Below are positions 31,574 through 42,819 of a stretch of 64,000 bases of DNA, piece by piece. The notes under the pieces are model-generated. The model had not been told where the DNA came from, made no database searches, and worked only from the letters and a program-made list of their open reading frames with translations. The position numbers and the translations under genes were made by a program. Every line of letters starts with the position of its first letter. The first letter of the stretch is position 1. The stretch is from Phytophthora quininea (taxonomy: Eukaryota; Oomycota; Peronosporomycetes; Peronosporales; Peronosporaceae), in assembly GCA_011947345.1 (NCBI GenBank), contig JAAVTG010001025.1, positions 25,191-89,190 of the forward strand, read 5' to 3'.

Positions 31574-33347
31574 ATGTCTTTATCTCTGTTGTCACTACCG
31601 GCGTGTCACGTCGCCAACATTCTCGAGTTTGCAGTGGAAGGGGTCGCTCAAGATTTTGGTGGGAACGCGCGACCGCTTTTCACGTCCAGCCTGTTGAATA
31701 TCGCGCTCGTTTCGAAAGCTGCGAGCGACATTGTCAAGGATTTTTTGTCTGCTTTCAGAGCCGCGAAGCTGAAGCTGACATTTGAGTCGGCAGCAACAGC
31801 GGAGGATATTGCAGTGGTGACGGAAAACCTCAAACTCCGTGGCAACAAAGTGTTGGCGTTGAGTTTGGTATTCACGAAGTCCAAGGAACGGATTCAGACT
31901 GACAATTTGAATCCCATTAATCGTGACATTGCCGAGTTTCAGAACAAATATTGCAGAGCCGTAGATGAAGTGGATACGCTGAATGGGCTGACCATTCCTT
32001 AGACGAAATCTTCACGAGTTTATCTAAACTTAAACAGTTGGATCTCAAAAGAACACCTTTGCAGAGTCGACACATTGCCAGTGCTTGGAGTCATTGATCT
32101 TGCCGTGCCATGGGAAATATGGAGAAATTGAAGCTGGACCGGAGATCAATCAGCTAATGAAGGCCTTGCTCAGTGCGCTGCAAACTTGGTTTACAACGGG
32201 AAAATGTGGAGGTTTAAGGCGCCTCACTGCGGTTTCTTACCACACTGATAATATTGTCAAAAGCAGCTCAGCTTTTGTTGATGCTGTGGCGAAATTCTGT
32301 CCACAGATCGAGTACTTGGATGGCTTTCAAAAGCCTTTTCGACGGTCGCATCCGATGCCATGAAAAGTGGCTGATTCCGTTGGATATGTGGAGAACTTTC
32401 AATGAGAGATGCACGAGGCTGCGTGAGTTTAGCTGGCAAGTTGTGCCGCTCGCCGACGACTTCTTCCGAGTCTTTGGTGAGTATTCCAAACCAGCATTAA
32501 CGACGTTGATATTGACAGCAAACTTAAGCTGGGATTATCGCCAGTTCATCAAAAGCTGCGGCGGTAAAGCAGTGTCATCGACGTCGTTACTTCCAGGATA
32601 TGGTGACTTGGCTCGACAGGTTGGTTGGGCTCTAAGGGGATGTCCAGCGCTGAAAGTTCTAATGGTCGAGATCTGCTACAAAACTCGTCGGCAACGCTGT
32701 GTTTTGACCACAATCTCTTCGGTGATGACTTTTGGGAATCCGCAGCGAATTACTGTCGTCTGTTGGAACATATCGAGGTTGAGAACGACTCGGTCTGTCT
32801 GTTGGAAATTCAAACATTGACAGATCGGTCGCTGACTTCGATCACTCGTCTCGAACGGCTAACCTTCGCCAAACTTCGCACGGGTTTCTTCACGGCTAAA
32901 GGGATTTTCAAGTATATTTGTGCCGTGTCCGAGCAGACCAATACAGTGGGAAAGCAGCTTTCTGTAGGTATTGGAATTGGGGGACTTGAACAACACACTG
33001 CCATCCCGAGCTTCTACCGTGAGGTGACAGCGTTGCTGCGCTTGCTATCGGAGACCGACGACATCGATAGGTCTAAATGCACTCGAAAGTTAGTGCTGTT
33101 GATCGCCAACCCGAACCGTTCGGTCCCGTCGGGTTGGTGCGATGTGTTCATGAGGGAAGAGTTAAATCCGCTGCTAGTGCTTGTGAAGGAGACCCAGCCA
33201 ACTTTGCAGGTCCAAGTGCGCCTGGACTCGTACGCTGAGGATCAGTACATTTGCGGTATCCAACTTGACTGGCGACGTGACTCTCCAAGCAGGCCAAGGT
33301 ACCAGCACGTCAACGCCAAAGACAGTGAAGACAGTGAAGACTACTAA
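31574..33347 (+). CDS. RNI/LRR-like protein, frame disrupted
   Basis: Starts MSLSLLSLPACHVANILEF at ATG 31574. Leu-rich segments recur at about 25-30 residue spacing (LTAVSYHTDN, FCPQIEYLDG, ALTTLILTANLSW, CPALKVLMVEI, LERLTFAKL), suggesting a degenerate leucine-rich (RNI-type) fold, and the protein ends in an acidic SEDSEDY tail. No F-box or catalytic motif is certain. The frame needs four single-nucleotide corrections: missing bases near 31998, 32088 and 32690 and one extra A near 32334. Known oomycete genomes carry many such lineage-specific genes; function is unknown. Confidence 0.55.
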
Positions 33348-33379
33348 ATCCACTACACGTAAATACCAGTTCGGTATAC

Positions 33380-33455
33380 AAGAACAGCTTCAAACCGACA
33401 ACTTGAGTCTCATTAGTCATTCGATTACCGAGTTCCAAGCGAGTCACAGTCACCG
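33380..33455 (+). repeat. fragment of an RNI-like paralogue
   Basis: Reads QLQTDNLSLISHSITEFQA, close to RIQTDNLNPINRDIAEFQN in the preceding gene (31888-31944). It lies about 35 nt after that gene's stop and is the only recognisable part of a second copy. Confidence 0.6.
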
Positions 33456-33613
33456 GTGAAGCCGATACAGTCGTGTGGATAAGCAGAAAGATAAGTGAAA
33501 TCGTCGAAGCAGCCGTAAGGATTCCCAGCACGGCGTACTCAACGGCCAATTGTGATGCCTGAGAGTGTTGCCACCGTAACGTGGTTGTGTCATCTATGAA
33601 ATCCCTGCGTGTG

Positions 33614-35140
33614 TTACAGCAGACATTTAAACCACTTCTTGGGCATCTTGGCCTTGTCTATTAGTCCTTGTATTCCTCTGAACGAAGCATCACCGTGGTT
33701 GACTTTCGTCACGTAGTATTTATCCAGGTACGTATTTCCGAATTCTGACTCGGGGATTCCTGCCGCACAGCTCGCGAACTCAACCATGCCATCGTTTTGG
33801 GGGATTTGTGAGGGACCATGAGCCCCAGCGTCCAGAACTCGTATTGATAGTCTGATAGCAGACCCGAGAAGCTGTTGCTGCACAAAATCCCCGTAGTATG
33901 TTCTCGATATACTTTTGTGCTTCTTCGTACGCTTTATCAAGCTCTGGATTGCTGTATCGCTCGCCTTCATAAGCGAGCGATTGGATGCCACTACCAGCAG
34001 GACAGAAACCCGTAGACTCGACAATAGCTTCCATGACGAAGTTGGTGTCCTTCTTGCAGGAGTCCTGAAAGTGATCGGACGCCATACTGCCTTTCATCGG
34101 CGCTGCTAGAGCCACCCACGACGTGCTGTTGGCGAAGCTGCATTTTCCATTAGCGAGAGCTCCAGCGACCATCAAACCACCCATGGAATGTGTGATAACG
34201 ATCGTATCCGAGATAGTTGAGTCTTGCTTGGCCCCGCCAACTTCGAGCATCCGATCGCAGACTTTTGCTGCTGAGTAGCGTTCGTCCACGAATTATTAAG
34301 CGTGTCGAGCATCGCATACTGCATGGACGAGCAGCACGGCGCATATCCCGTTAGATTTCCCCAATATTGAGAGAACGAGTCGACGTTGGTCGGTTCTTCG
34401 TGGTCGACGCCAAGACCGTGGATGAAAACACATGGCCGCTGACTAGACTTGCATGAACACGAGTCGTCTGAACCAAATAAGTTGCCGAGTTCAAAGTCTG
34501 CCTCCAGCTTACGAGTCGTAATAGAGCTGCCAGTCAGCAGTGCGGCTCCAATAGCCGTCACGGAACTTGGCGAAGCTACCGATACACAGTTATTGTCCGT
34601 CATTGGTGGTGAAATTGCCACTCGATCCTTCAAATATTCCACCGTGATATCCATGCCGCTACTGTGCATTGAAAACCCCGACTCTCCTGAATAACACACG
34701 GCGAAGTCGAAGCCATTGATGGTCGTCTTGAACAAAGTTCCACTTGAGCAATCGAGATCACCACCACCAGAGACCACCACTGCCTCGTTGAGTGCAGCAA
34801 CAATTCCGTTAATCGGCGGCAGTGCATCCGAATCCAAACACCGCGTCAATGAAGTTTTACCGCCACTGACATAAGGGATACCGTCCACCAGAGTGTAGTT
34901 GTATCTCGTTGACCCTTCATCGAATGCAGCGAAGACATCGTACAGCACTTTGGTCGCATTCTTCGTCAGCTTTGGACTCGCCACCACGGAGAACTTGGAT
35001 TGACCGTAGACTTGCATCGACTCGTGCTTGAACGTGAAGTTGACACGTAGAGAAGGCCATTCCTGCGTAGTGTCAGCATGAACAGCAAGTGCTGTAAATG
35101 CGAAGACAATCGATAGCAACAACGACAGAGGTGACGGCAT
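33614..35140 (-). CDS. secreted alpha/beta hydrolase, long form (A), frame disrupted
   Basis: Signal peptide MPSPLSLLLSIVFAFTALA from ATG 35140; about 500 aa if continuous. Residues 25-235 are the extra N-terminal domain (WPSLRVNFTFKHESMQVYG ... RCLDSDALPPINGIVAALNE), unknown outside this family. A Cys-rich linker leads to the hydrolase: CVFIHGLG (oxyanion loop), THSMGGLM (nucleophile Ser), NDGMVEF (candidate Asp) and VNHGD (candidate His), closing with KWFKCLL. The frame breaks at QQQK|VCDR near 34262 (one G missing), near 33890 and at the A run near 33800, always a missing base. Substrate unknown; lipid or ester hydrolysis is inferred from the triad. Confidence 0.72.
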
Positions 35141-35385
35141 CTCTACTGGACACCGTATTCTCAAGTGAGAAGCTAGCCAGTTGGTGCAATGCCCGTCAAA
35201 GTTGGGCACCAGTTGTTGCCGCTGCCAGAGACGCTGCAAGTAAGTGTCATCACGTTTCTCCGACGATACTTTTGGGATCTGCTATCCAAAACATCCGGGA
35301 ACTCGAATCAAATCGTACACGGACCGGACCAAGTTTCTCTGATGGCGAACAGCTCGGAATTCAAAACGGTCTCTGTTTACGTGAC
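35141..35385. other. intergenic spacer
   Basis: About 245 nt between the hydrolase A start and the transporter stop (both minus). It should hold the promoter of hydrolase A; nothing else was recognised. Confidence 0.4.
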
Positions 35386-37443
35386 TTAGTCGGTGATAAT
35401 GCGAACGCCTAAGGCCGACACTCGGTGGATCTCCTCGTTCGCTGGCTGCCGCATGAACATCATGTTGACTGGGACCTTCATCATGTGAGACAGCCACTGC
35501 ACCATGGCCGGCTCGAACGTCCCCGTGACGGCGATAAAGTCGATCTTGATGGACGGATAAATGTGGTCGAACAAGTTCACGACGTCTTCAAACTCCCTCG
35601 GCACGGGGGCGTCGGGCTCACACACGTGGACCAGTCGAAGACAATACGTGTGTTCGTTGTTCATCACGTACGTTACCGCTTCGTTGATCTTGGGTAAGTT
35701 GGCCGCCTTGCAGAAGAACACGACGGGCGTATTTTTGATCGTCTCGATCGTCTTGGCTAGCGCCACACTCCCGATGAAGTTGTGGTCGTCAAACTCACGT
35801 GCCCGGCCTTGGAAGCGAAGCAGAATCTGTCGAGAAAGAAAGAGCAAACCTTTGAGAAGACTCACGCGAGCCAACATGATAAACACCACCACGAAGAACG
35901 CTGCAAAGTAGATGCCGAAATACGAGAGCGCCTTTAGATCCGAGAACGCGTTGGCGAGGATTCCCACCGCGACCGTCACTAAGCAGAACAACGTATTCAT
36001 CCACGACGTCGATCTCTCTCGAGGTATTTGATCGCGATAAACTTTCAGCAGCACGCACGCAGCCACGAACGACATCAAGACAAACAGGAAGGCCAGTGCG
36101 AACACTCCGGACAGCACGTCCACTTGTGCGTCCAAGATAAACACGAGACTAGCAGCCACGAGGAAGAACGTCAAAATGATAAAGTGGTTGGTCTTCCGGC
36201 ACGAGTTCTGCCTCAACAAGAAGCTCGGTAGGACTCGGTCGATTGCTAGACGTTGGAAGAGTCCGTTGATTCCAACATACGCCGTTAGAACAGCTCCAGC
36301 CAGCACGATGAACGCATCTGCTGCTACCAGAACTTCCAACCAACGACCTCCAGCCAATCTCCCCATATATGCCAGCAACGTCGACTGGTTTGCGATGATC
36401 GTATCTACGGGCACCACTGCTAATGCCAATACGGAGTAAACTACGTTGAACGAGCTGGATAAAGCCCACATGTTCCGTAGCGTCTTGGGGAACATCCCTT
36501 CCGCTTGTTCCTCAATGTAGTTGGCGGAACATTCAAAGCCCGTGACGCTGAGCATCGCCGTGCCGTAGCCAAAGAATAAAGCATAGAAGACATTGCTGCT
36601 TTCCGCTATCCCACACACTGAGATCTCGGGCAACGAAGAGTGCATGTTGTCCATGAAGATGTGGGTATGCTGCACGGCATAAATGACGCTGAAAATCGCG
36701 AGTAAAATCAGCGTGAACATGTGGAAGCTGAAGAACAGTAAAGCCACGAAAGCACTCTCGGCGATCCCCATCACACACAGCAACGCAAAGAGCCCAAGTA
36801 GCACAATCGAGCAACTCATCACCGGCAGATCCACCAGCGATTGATTCACGTAATTCAACGCTGAGACCCCGTTCGTAATACCCGTCGCCAAATAACACAG
36901 CATCGAAAACGCAGCGCAGACTGCCGCCACTTTCTTCGGAGCAGAGTTGAGTATGGCTGTGTAGAAGCCTCCGTTCAGCGGGACAGCACTCATCACTTCT
37001 TCTTGGATCCACCGGAGACAGTACACCACCACCACCACGAACAACTGCGAGATTGGAGCAAGTTTACCGGCTTTAGCGATGGTTTGCCCCGTCGAGAACA
37101 AAACACTTGACATGATATCGTTGCCGCTGATGGCCGTCGCCGTCCACTCGCCGAGTTTGTGGCTGGTCTCATGGTCGATGATTTTCTTCCGGATGGCGTT
37201 GATTTCACCATCATGGCCTTGCACGTACTGGGTTTCACCACCAATATTCGGGTGCATCCACGTCGGCTCCTTGTACCGTTGGTCCACTACGTGGATGTTG
37301 ATATGACGTTGACGTAGCTGACTCGGAGTCTCGGCCTGCACGAAATTCATTTCACTCACCCATCCGTTGGCTTCCGGCTGCATGATCGACAGCGCCGACA
37401 GCTCGCTAAGCTGAGAGGGAGCTTCCGACGTCAACCGATGCAT
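35386..37443 (-). CDS. APC-superfamily amino acid permease
   Basis: Single exon, 685 aa from ATG 37443. About 110 hydrophilic residues precede the membrane domain, which opens with the family's GEWTATAISGNDIMSSVLF segment (unwound first helix) and continues with about 12 hydrophobic spans, including the NGGFYTAILNSAPKK and SVTGFECSANYIEEQ loops. The last 150 residues are a soluble domain (VVFFCKAANLPKINEAV ... HMMKVPVNMMFMRQ) after the final span. The frame is fully intact, unlike its neighbours on both sides. Likely role is amino acid uptake across plasma or vacuolar membrane; the exact substrate cannot be read. Confidence 0.82.
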   Translation of the reverse strand: MHRLTSEAPSQLSELSALSIMQPEANGWVSEMNFVQAETPSQLRQRHINIHVVDQRYKEPTWMHPNIGGETQYVQGHDGEINAIRKKIIDHETSHKLGEWTATAISGNDIMSSVLFSTGQTIAKAGKLAPISQLFVVVVVYCLRWIQEEVMSAVPLNGGFYTAILNSAPKKVAAVCAAFSMLCYLATGITNGVSALNYVNQSLVDLPVMSCSIVLLGLFALLCVMGIAESAFVALLFFSFHMFTLILLAIFSVIYAVQHTHIFMDNMHSSLPEISVCGIAESSNVFYALFFGYGTAMLSVTGFECSANYIEEQAEGMFPKTLRNMWALSSSFNVVYSVLALAVVPVDTIIANQSTLLAYMGRLAGGRWLEVLVAADAFIVLAGAVLTAYVGINGLFQRLAIDRVLPSFLLRQNSCRKTNHFIILTFFLVAASLVFILDAQVDVLSGVFALAFLFVLMSFVAACVLLKVYRDQIPRERSTSWMNTLFCLVTVAVGILANAFSDLKALSYFGIYFAAFFVVVFIMLARVSLLKGLLFLSRQILLRFQGRAREFDDHNFIGSVALAKTIETIKNTPVVFFCKAANLPKINEAVTYVMNNEHTYCLRLVHVCEPDAPVPREFEDVVNLFDHIYPSIKIDFIAVTGTFEPAMVQWLSHMMKVPVNMMFMRQPANEEIHRVSALGVRIITD

Positions 37444-37668
37444 CTTGGCGTCGTACTGAAGAATGGCAGAGAAAAAACTACTGTCAGTTGATGCCTGGGA
37501 CGGTGCAACGACAAATGAAAACGTATATACCGAAAGGCAAGAAAAAGCTAGTAATAACTGCCTTTGGGTGCGTTCTGAACTTTGGAGCAGGCAGCTTAGT
37601 CGACAGAGATACTGGAAAGATCGTGACCATAAAGGTACCAGCCTCTCGTCATTTACTTTTTCTTTTAT

Positions 37669-39331
37669 CTACAGCAAGCACTCGAACCATTTGACAGGCA
37701 TTTTCTCTGTATCTAACAAGGAATCTCCCGACAAAAACTCCAAGTCGTAGTGGTTGAGATGTGACGCGTAAAAGGCGCTCGCATAGTGTTTGCCGAACTT
37801 CTCCTTGGGGATGCCCGCGCGACAACTATCGAATTCCACCATACCGTCGTTCTGGCCCGAATGGTGCGGGATCTGGCTCCCCATGAGCCAGAACTGCCAT
37901 TGATACGACGACACCAAGCCCGAGTATCCTTTGCTGCAAATTGCGCCGGAAATGCTGGTTCGATACACTCTCTGGGCGGCTTGATACGCAGCATTCATCG
38001 CTGTCGTACTGTAGTTGCCATTTTCGTAAGCAAGCGACTTGGTAGCCATCGTAGCTGGACATCGGCCGGTGATGTCTCCAATCTTTTCCAGTAAGAGACT
38101 GGAGTCTCCGTCACATGCGTCTTGAGTGAAATCCGAGCCCATACTTCCCCCATTGGAGACCCTAAGCTAACCCACGTCGAGGTCGTCGCGAGACTGCACA
38201 ATCCGTTGGCAATGGCCCCACCAACCATCAGACCTCCCATCGAATGGGTGATGATAATCGTGTCCGCAATGACGGTATCCGTGCTGGTCTCGCTCACTTC
38301 AAGCGCTCGATCACACACTTTCTGCTGCTGGGTCGTATCGTACCAGGAATTGTTGACTGTGTCGAGGTGTGCGTATTTCATTGTCGTACAACAGGGAGCG
38401 TGGTCCGTGAGATTTCCCAATAATATGGAAAGTCGTCTTGATCTACAGGGAGCTCAGAATCAATCCCCATTCCATGGATAAACACACAAGGACGTGGTGT
38501 AGACTGACATGAACATTGCCCATGGGAGTCGGAATTTCCACTCGCATCAGAACCGGAATGGGAATGTGCGCGCTCATCGGAATTTGAGTCGGAACCGGAA
38601 CCGGAACTACCCCAGTGCAGTAGCGACTTGAAGCTGAATTCTGCCTTGAGTCTCCTTGTATTTTGGCTCAGTTCTTCTCCTGTGAGGATCGTCTTTCCAG
38701 TCGCCGTGATGGAGCTGGAAAACGCCACAGTTTTGCAGTCGTTGCCACTCACTTTCGGTTGGAGAATATCGACCTGGTTTGGAAGATAAGCCACGGCGAT
38801 ATCCATGTCGTTCCCAAGCATCGTAAACCCGGAAGAACCCGCCGCACACAGCGCAAATTCCGTCCCGCCAACAGATACTTTAAACGCGTTCTTGGTCGAA
38901 CATTTTGTCGTAGAACCGTCGGAGACTGCGATAGCTGAGTTGATGGCAGCGACGATCGAATTGATCGGCGGTAATACGTCGGAGTCCAAGCAAACGGTCG
39001 AGTCATTGCCATCCAAACCGTTCCGAGTAATGTATGAAGCTCCATCAAATAGCGTGTAGTTGTAGACCGTCGAACTGTGCGTGAACGTGGCCACTGCGTC
39101 GTAAAATACTTTAGAGTCTTCAGAAACTTGGGGACGTGCGAACATGGTGAATTCCGACTCGCCGTAGACTTGCATCGCTCTTCGTTTAATGGTAAAGTGT
39201 AAACTTAGCGACGGCCAGATCGTCACTTGTGTTCGAAGACTCCTTGATGAGGCTTCATAGGTCTGATACGTCGCAGCTAGCACCACCAAACTCGTCAATG
39301 CCAACGACAAGAACATCATCAGTGAGGTCAT
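37669..39331 (-). CDS. secreted alpha/beta hydrolase, long form (F), frame disrupted
   Basis: ATG 39331 gives a signal peptide (MTSLMMFLSLALTSLVVLA). The N-terminal domain (WPSLSLHFTIKRRAMQVYG) is followed by a Ser/Gly/Asp-rich linker of about 40 residues found only in this copy, then CVFIHGMG, THSMGGLM, NDGMVEF and LNHYDL, ending VKWFECLL. Two breaks, both one missing G: at TATTGGGAAA near 38420 (other copies have four G) and at AATGGGGGAAG near 38148. Here the QQQKVCDR junction is in frame. It lies 225 nt downstream of the transporter start, on the same strand. Confidence 0.72.
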
Positions 39332-39811
39332 TGATGACTTGGTCGTTGTGGTCGAAAATTGCAGAGTGGGCCGATCGTGAAGCAAAGTCCCATCAACACT
39401 TCGACCGAGATGATGTCGCTAAATGGCCCCATCCTTCCTGCCTCGTGGACGATTATCTTGGGGCTGTGCTGCGGCATTACGACGCTTCATGGAGAATCCT
39501 TGCTGCTAATTTTCAAGTGGTTTCGACAAGAAGGGCAAAGAGGATTTGCCTCGGTAGAATCGCGGGGCTGGAACGCCAAAACACAACTGAGGGGAGATGA
39601 TGCTCAAACATCGTCACGTTCGCACTATCAGATCCTGGAAGTGGCACAGGAATGCTGTGGCCGTGTTGACGATCTCCATAGTCAAATGCGAGTCCAATTG
39701 CTGCATCATTCAGAGGAACTCTATGAGATGATGCAAGTTTTGGTGTCTCTCAAGAATAGCAAGTCAATGTGATCGACAAAACTGCCAACTCACTTCTCAA
39801 TCGTCTCGCGA
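39332..39811. other. intergenic between divergent hydrolase F and kelch gene
   Basis: 480 nt that must hold both promoters. A plus-strand open frame (39359-39772) and an overlapping one to 39600 show no family resemblance and lack flanking coding signal, so no gene is called. Confidence 0.4.
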
Positions 39812-42800
39812 ATGCCTCGAAAGCGGTCATGGTGGCAGTTGACTGTGGTGGTGGCATTTCTTCAAGTTTCCACCTTCTCTATCGAAGCTGCGAATTGGGC
39901 GCAAGTAAGTGGCGAAAAGCACACCAACGCTGCTATTGAAGAAGCGACTCCATGGACAAACCGCCACGGTCATGCTGTCGCAGCATTGGACTACAGTGAC
40001 GACTACGTTCGAAGCACCGGTCAAAAAGCTCGGCTGTTTGTTTTAGGCGGTGACTCGAGTGTTCAAGGCTCCCAAGACTTACGAGCGTATCCCGGTGGTG
40101 GTTCAATGCGCAACGATGTCTGGAGTACGACCGGACCCACTTGGGACGTGCAGGTGAACATTTTAAAGACGACCAAGTGGGGAGATCCGCTATCGGAGAT
40201 TGTCGCCAACGTCACCTGGTTGCAGACAAACAGCGGCAAGAAGCCACCGAAGGGAGTCTCGTATTCTGAGTGGATTGCTTGTGCTGCCGCTGCTTGGTCG
40301 GTTCACCCTCCTTCCGGATGCAACGACCCCACTAAACCCCGGGAGCTTATCTAGCAGACAATATGTTTTCCCCACGGCGGAATTTCGTCACCATCGCGTT
40401 TCAAAACCAACTTTTCGTGTTTGGCGGTCGCGCTCGCGAACACTTCCCGGTTCCGCAAGCTCAACAACGCGGTGGTACGGGACCTGGAACAATGGCACCG
40501 CTCAATGCTCGCTGGATCGAATTGGCCGTGTTGAAAAATGACGTTTGGCGAAGTAGCGATGCCGGGTCTTCCTGGAAACTCGTGACTCCGGGGTGCGCTT
40601 TTCCGCAGAGTGCTTTAGCGTACAAGGCTTCACGCCCGGAGCTGCAGTGCGAAGACGACGATCAGTGCGAAGGAGACGCGAAATGCCAAGTGGATCAAGC
40701 GACTTCAACGGGGTTCTGCGTCTGCAACATGTGGTCGCCACGGGAATTCCACGCCGTCACCGTTTTCAACTCCGCCTTGTATTTATCTGGAGGATACGCT
40801 CAAATCGATCTAGGGAACTGCGGGGTGGAAGAGAACGCTCGAAAACGACCGTCAGGGGAGGAATTTGCCTGTAGTGGCGGCTACCGAGCATACTTGAACG
40901 ATATTTGGACGTCGACGGACGGTCAGCACTGGACGATGCTCAAGCAACACGCAGAATTCCAACCACGAGGAGAGCACTCGATGGTCGTGTTCAAGTCGCT
41001 GTTGTACATCCTCGGAGGACGCACAGGAAGCTCCAAGACGGATGCAACTACGGGTGAAGCAAGTACTCAGTTGCTGAATGATATTTGGGTGAGTTCGACC
41101 GGTTCTACGTGGACACTTGTGAACGGTGCGGCTCCGTGGTCCGCTCGGGCGAAACACGTGACTTTGGCTCTGCCTGGTGCGCCAGATCAAACTTCTGGCG
41201 ACGACCCTGATGATCAGTTAATTCTCATGTTTGGAGAAGATGCAGAGCGAACTCTGGAAGATGTCTGGGTTTGGAAAGGAGATCAGACGTCTTGGATTCA
41301 GGACTACTCGACGGCGACGGCGTTCTCGCAGTATGTGCATCCCACCAGCGATGTTTCCAAGCTGCGAACGATGGTGGATGGTGATGCAGCGGCTCTGTAT
41401 GTTGCTGGAGTCAACACCATCCAGGATCTGACCAGTCTGTCATTTGACCAAACGTTGGCGTTGCGAGAACTGATGCCGATCTGCGACTACATCTCGCTAG
41501 CGAAGCTTGTGGTTGACCAATGCACCGTACAAGCCACGCAATACGAAGGGCAGGAGTACGCAAACGTTCAAGTGATCCAAGGAGCAAACGGTGACGCACT
41601 GGCAGCAGCTGCACAAACCACCACCACCATGGACGAAACTAATTGGGACGGATGTACGCACATTGGCACCAAAGTGACCGATTCCAAGACGCACCGACTT
41701 CGCTGGGCTGATGTGCTCGGCGTCGACCAAGTTCAGGTCCTTCGCGACGTCTTCGTCGACGCGCAAGAGAGTATTTGCATGTGGAAACCCAAGCCTCGTT
41801 CCGGCCTCGGGGGCGCGATTTTCCAACGCCGCGTGATGGTGTTGGGCGGCCTAACAGCTCCAGACTACTACGACAACGATGTCTGGTACCGAGACGCCCG
41901 TCGACCGCTAGCTCAGTTCACTCGAGTTCCTACTAGCGACAGTTCCGAGACCGTCTTCAAGTTCGAAAGCGACAAACCGTATTGCGTCTTCGAGTACTAC
42001 GTGCTCAATTCAGCCGAGCAGCTTGTCGTTCGCAATTGGACGTTGACGCTGGGCGAGCTGGACTTTAGGAGCTGGTTGGATTCCGGGACGTTCATGATCC
42101 GAATCCGCGCTCGAGATCCCGCTGGAAATGTGGACGAGAAGTTCGAGGACGGTCGAAATGAGTACACGTGGGTGTACGTTCGACCGCTCCCATGGGGCCT
42201 GATCATCGGGCTTTCGAGTGTGGCTCTAGTGCTGCTAGCAGGGTTTTTGATGGAGTGGAGGAAGCGACGCAAACGAGCTGCGATGGAGAGGTACGCCATG
42301 AAGCGCATGCGTCGTAAACTCAAGAAGAAAAACGGAGCCGTCGAGATCGCCAAAGAAGGAGACGCCAATTGGCGGGAGACGTATGACAAGGCCAAAGACG
42401 GCAAGAAAGGCAAGAAGAGCGTCAAACGTAAGGCCACGACCCCCAAAGACAAGACAAAGGGCAAAGAGAAGGTCAAAAGCAAGAAGAAAACGAAAGCCAC
42501 GGAGAAATCGACGAGCAAGGTGAAAGCGAAGAAGGACGTGAAAAAGGATGACAAGAAGAAGAAGAAGAAAACGACCAAGGAAGCGAACAGCGGAGCGAAG
42601 ACAACCAAGTCGAGCGACACCAAGAAGAAGTCCAAAACGAAGGATGCAGTGACGAAAAAGAAGCCGAAAGATGGCGCTAAAACGGCTGAGCAACGAGCGA
42701 GCAAGAAAGCCAAGAAAGCCAAGAGCGACAAGAGCGACAAAAAGAAGACGGCGAAAACCAAGACTTCGGATAAAAGAAGACCAAGTAGAGAGGATAAAAG

Positions 42801-42819
42801 GATCAGTATTTACTCGTGA
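39812..42819 (+). CDS. type I membrane protein with kelch ectodomain (copy B)
   Basis: ATG 39812 begins a signal peptide (LTVVVAFLQVSTFSIEA). Kelch-type blades follow: LFVLGGD ... NDVW, LFVFGGRA ... NDVWRSSDAGSSW, LYLSGGYA ... NDIWTSTDGQHW, LYILGGRTG ... NDIWVSSTGSTW, LMFGEDA ... EDVWVW and VMVLGGLTA ... NDVWYRDAR. An EGF-like Cys cluster (about 40636-40735) lies inside the propeller. One transmembrane helix (GLIIGLSSVALVLLAGFLM, about 42200-42256) precedes a cytosolic tail of about 190 residues that is nearly half lysine. One nucleotide is missing near 40340 between the two long frames; another missing A near 42774 shifts the last residues, and the intended stop is probably TAG 42786-42788. 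Role inferred: surface binding or adhesion. Confidence 0.8.

Noticed and set aside
37463..37694. Plus-strand short frames between the transporter and hydrolase F
   Set aside because: They overlap the hydrolase 3' end, lack family resemblance and fall in the transporter promoter region.
42440..42780. AAG-rich stretch that looks like a microsatellite
   Set aside because: It is coding sequence for the Lys-rich tail, with Asp/Ser/Thr codons interspersed and mostly preserved in both copies.
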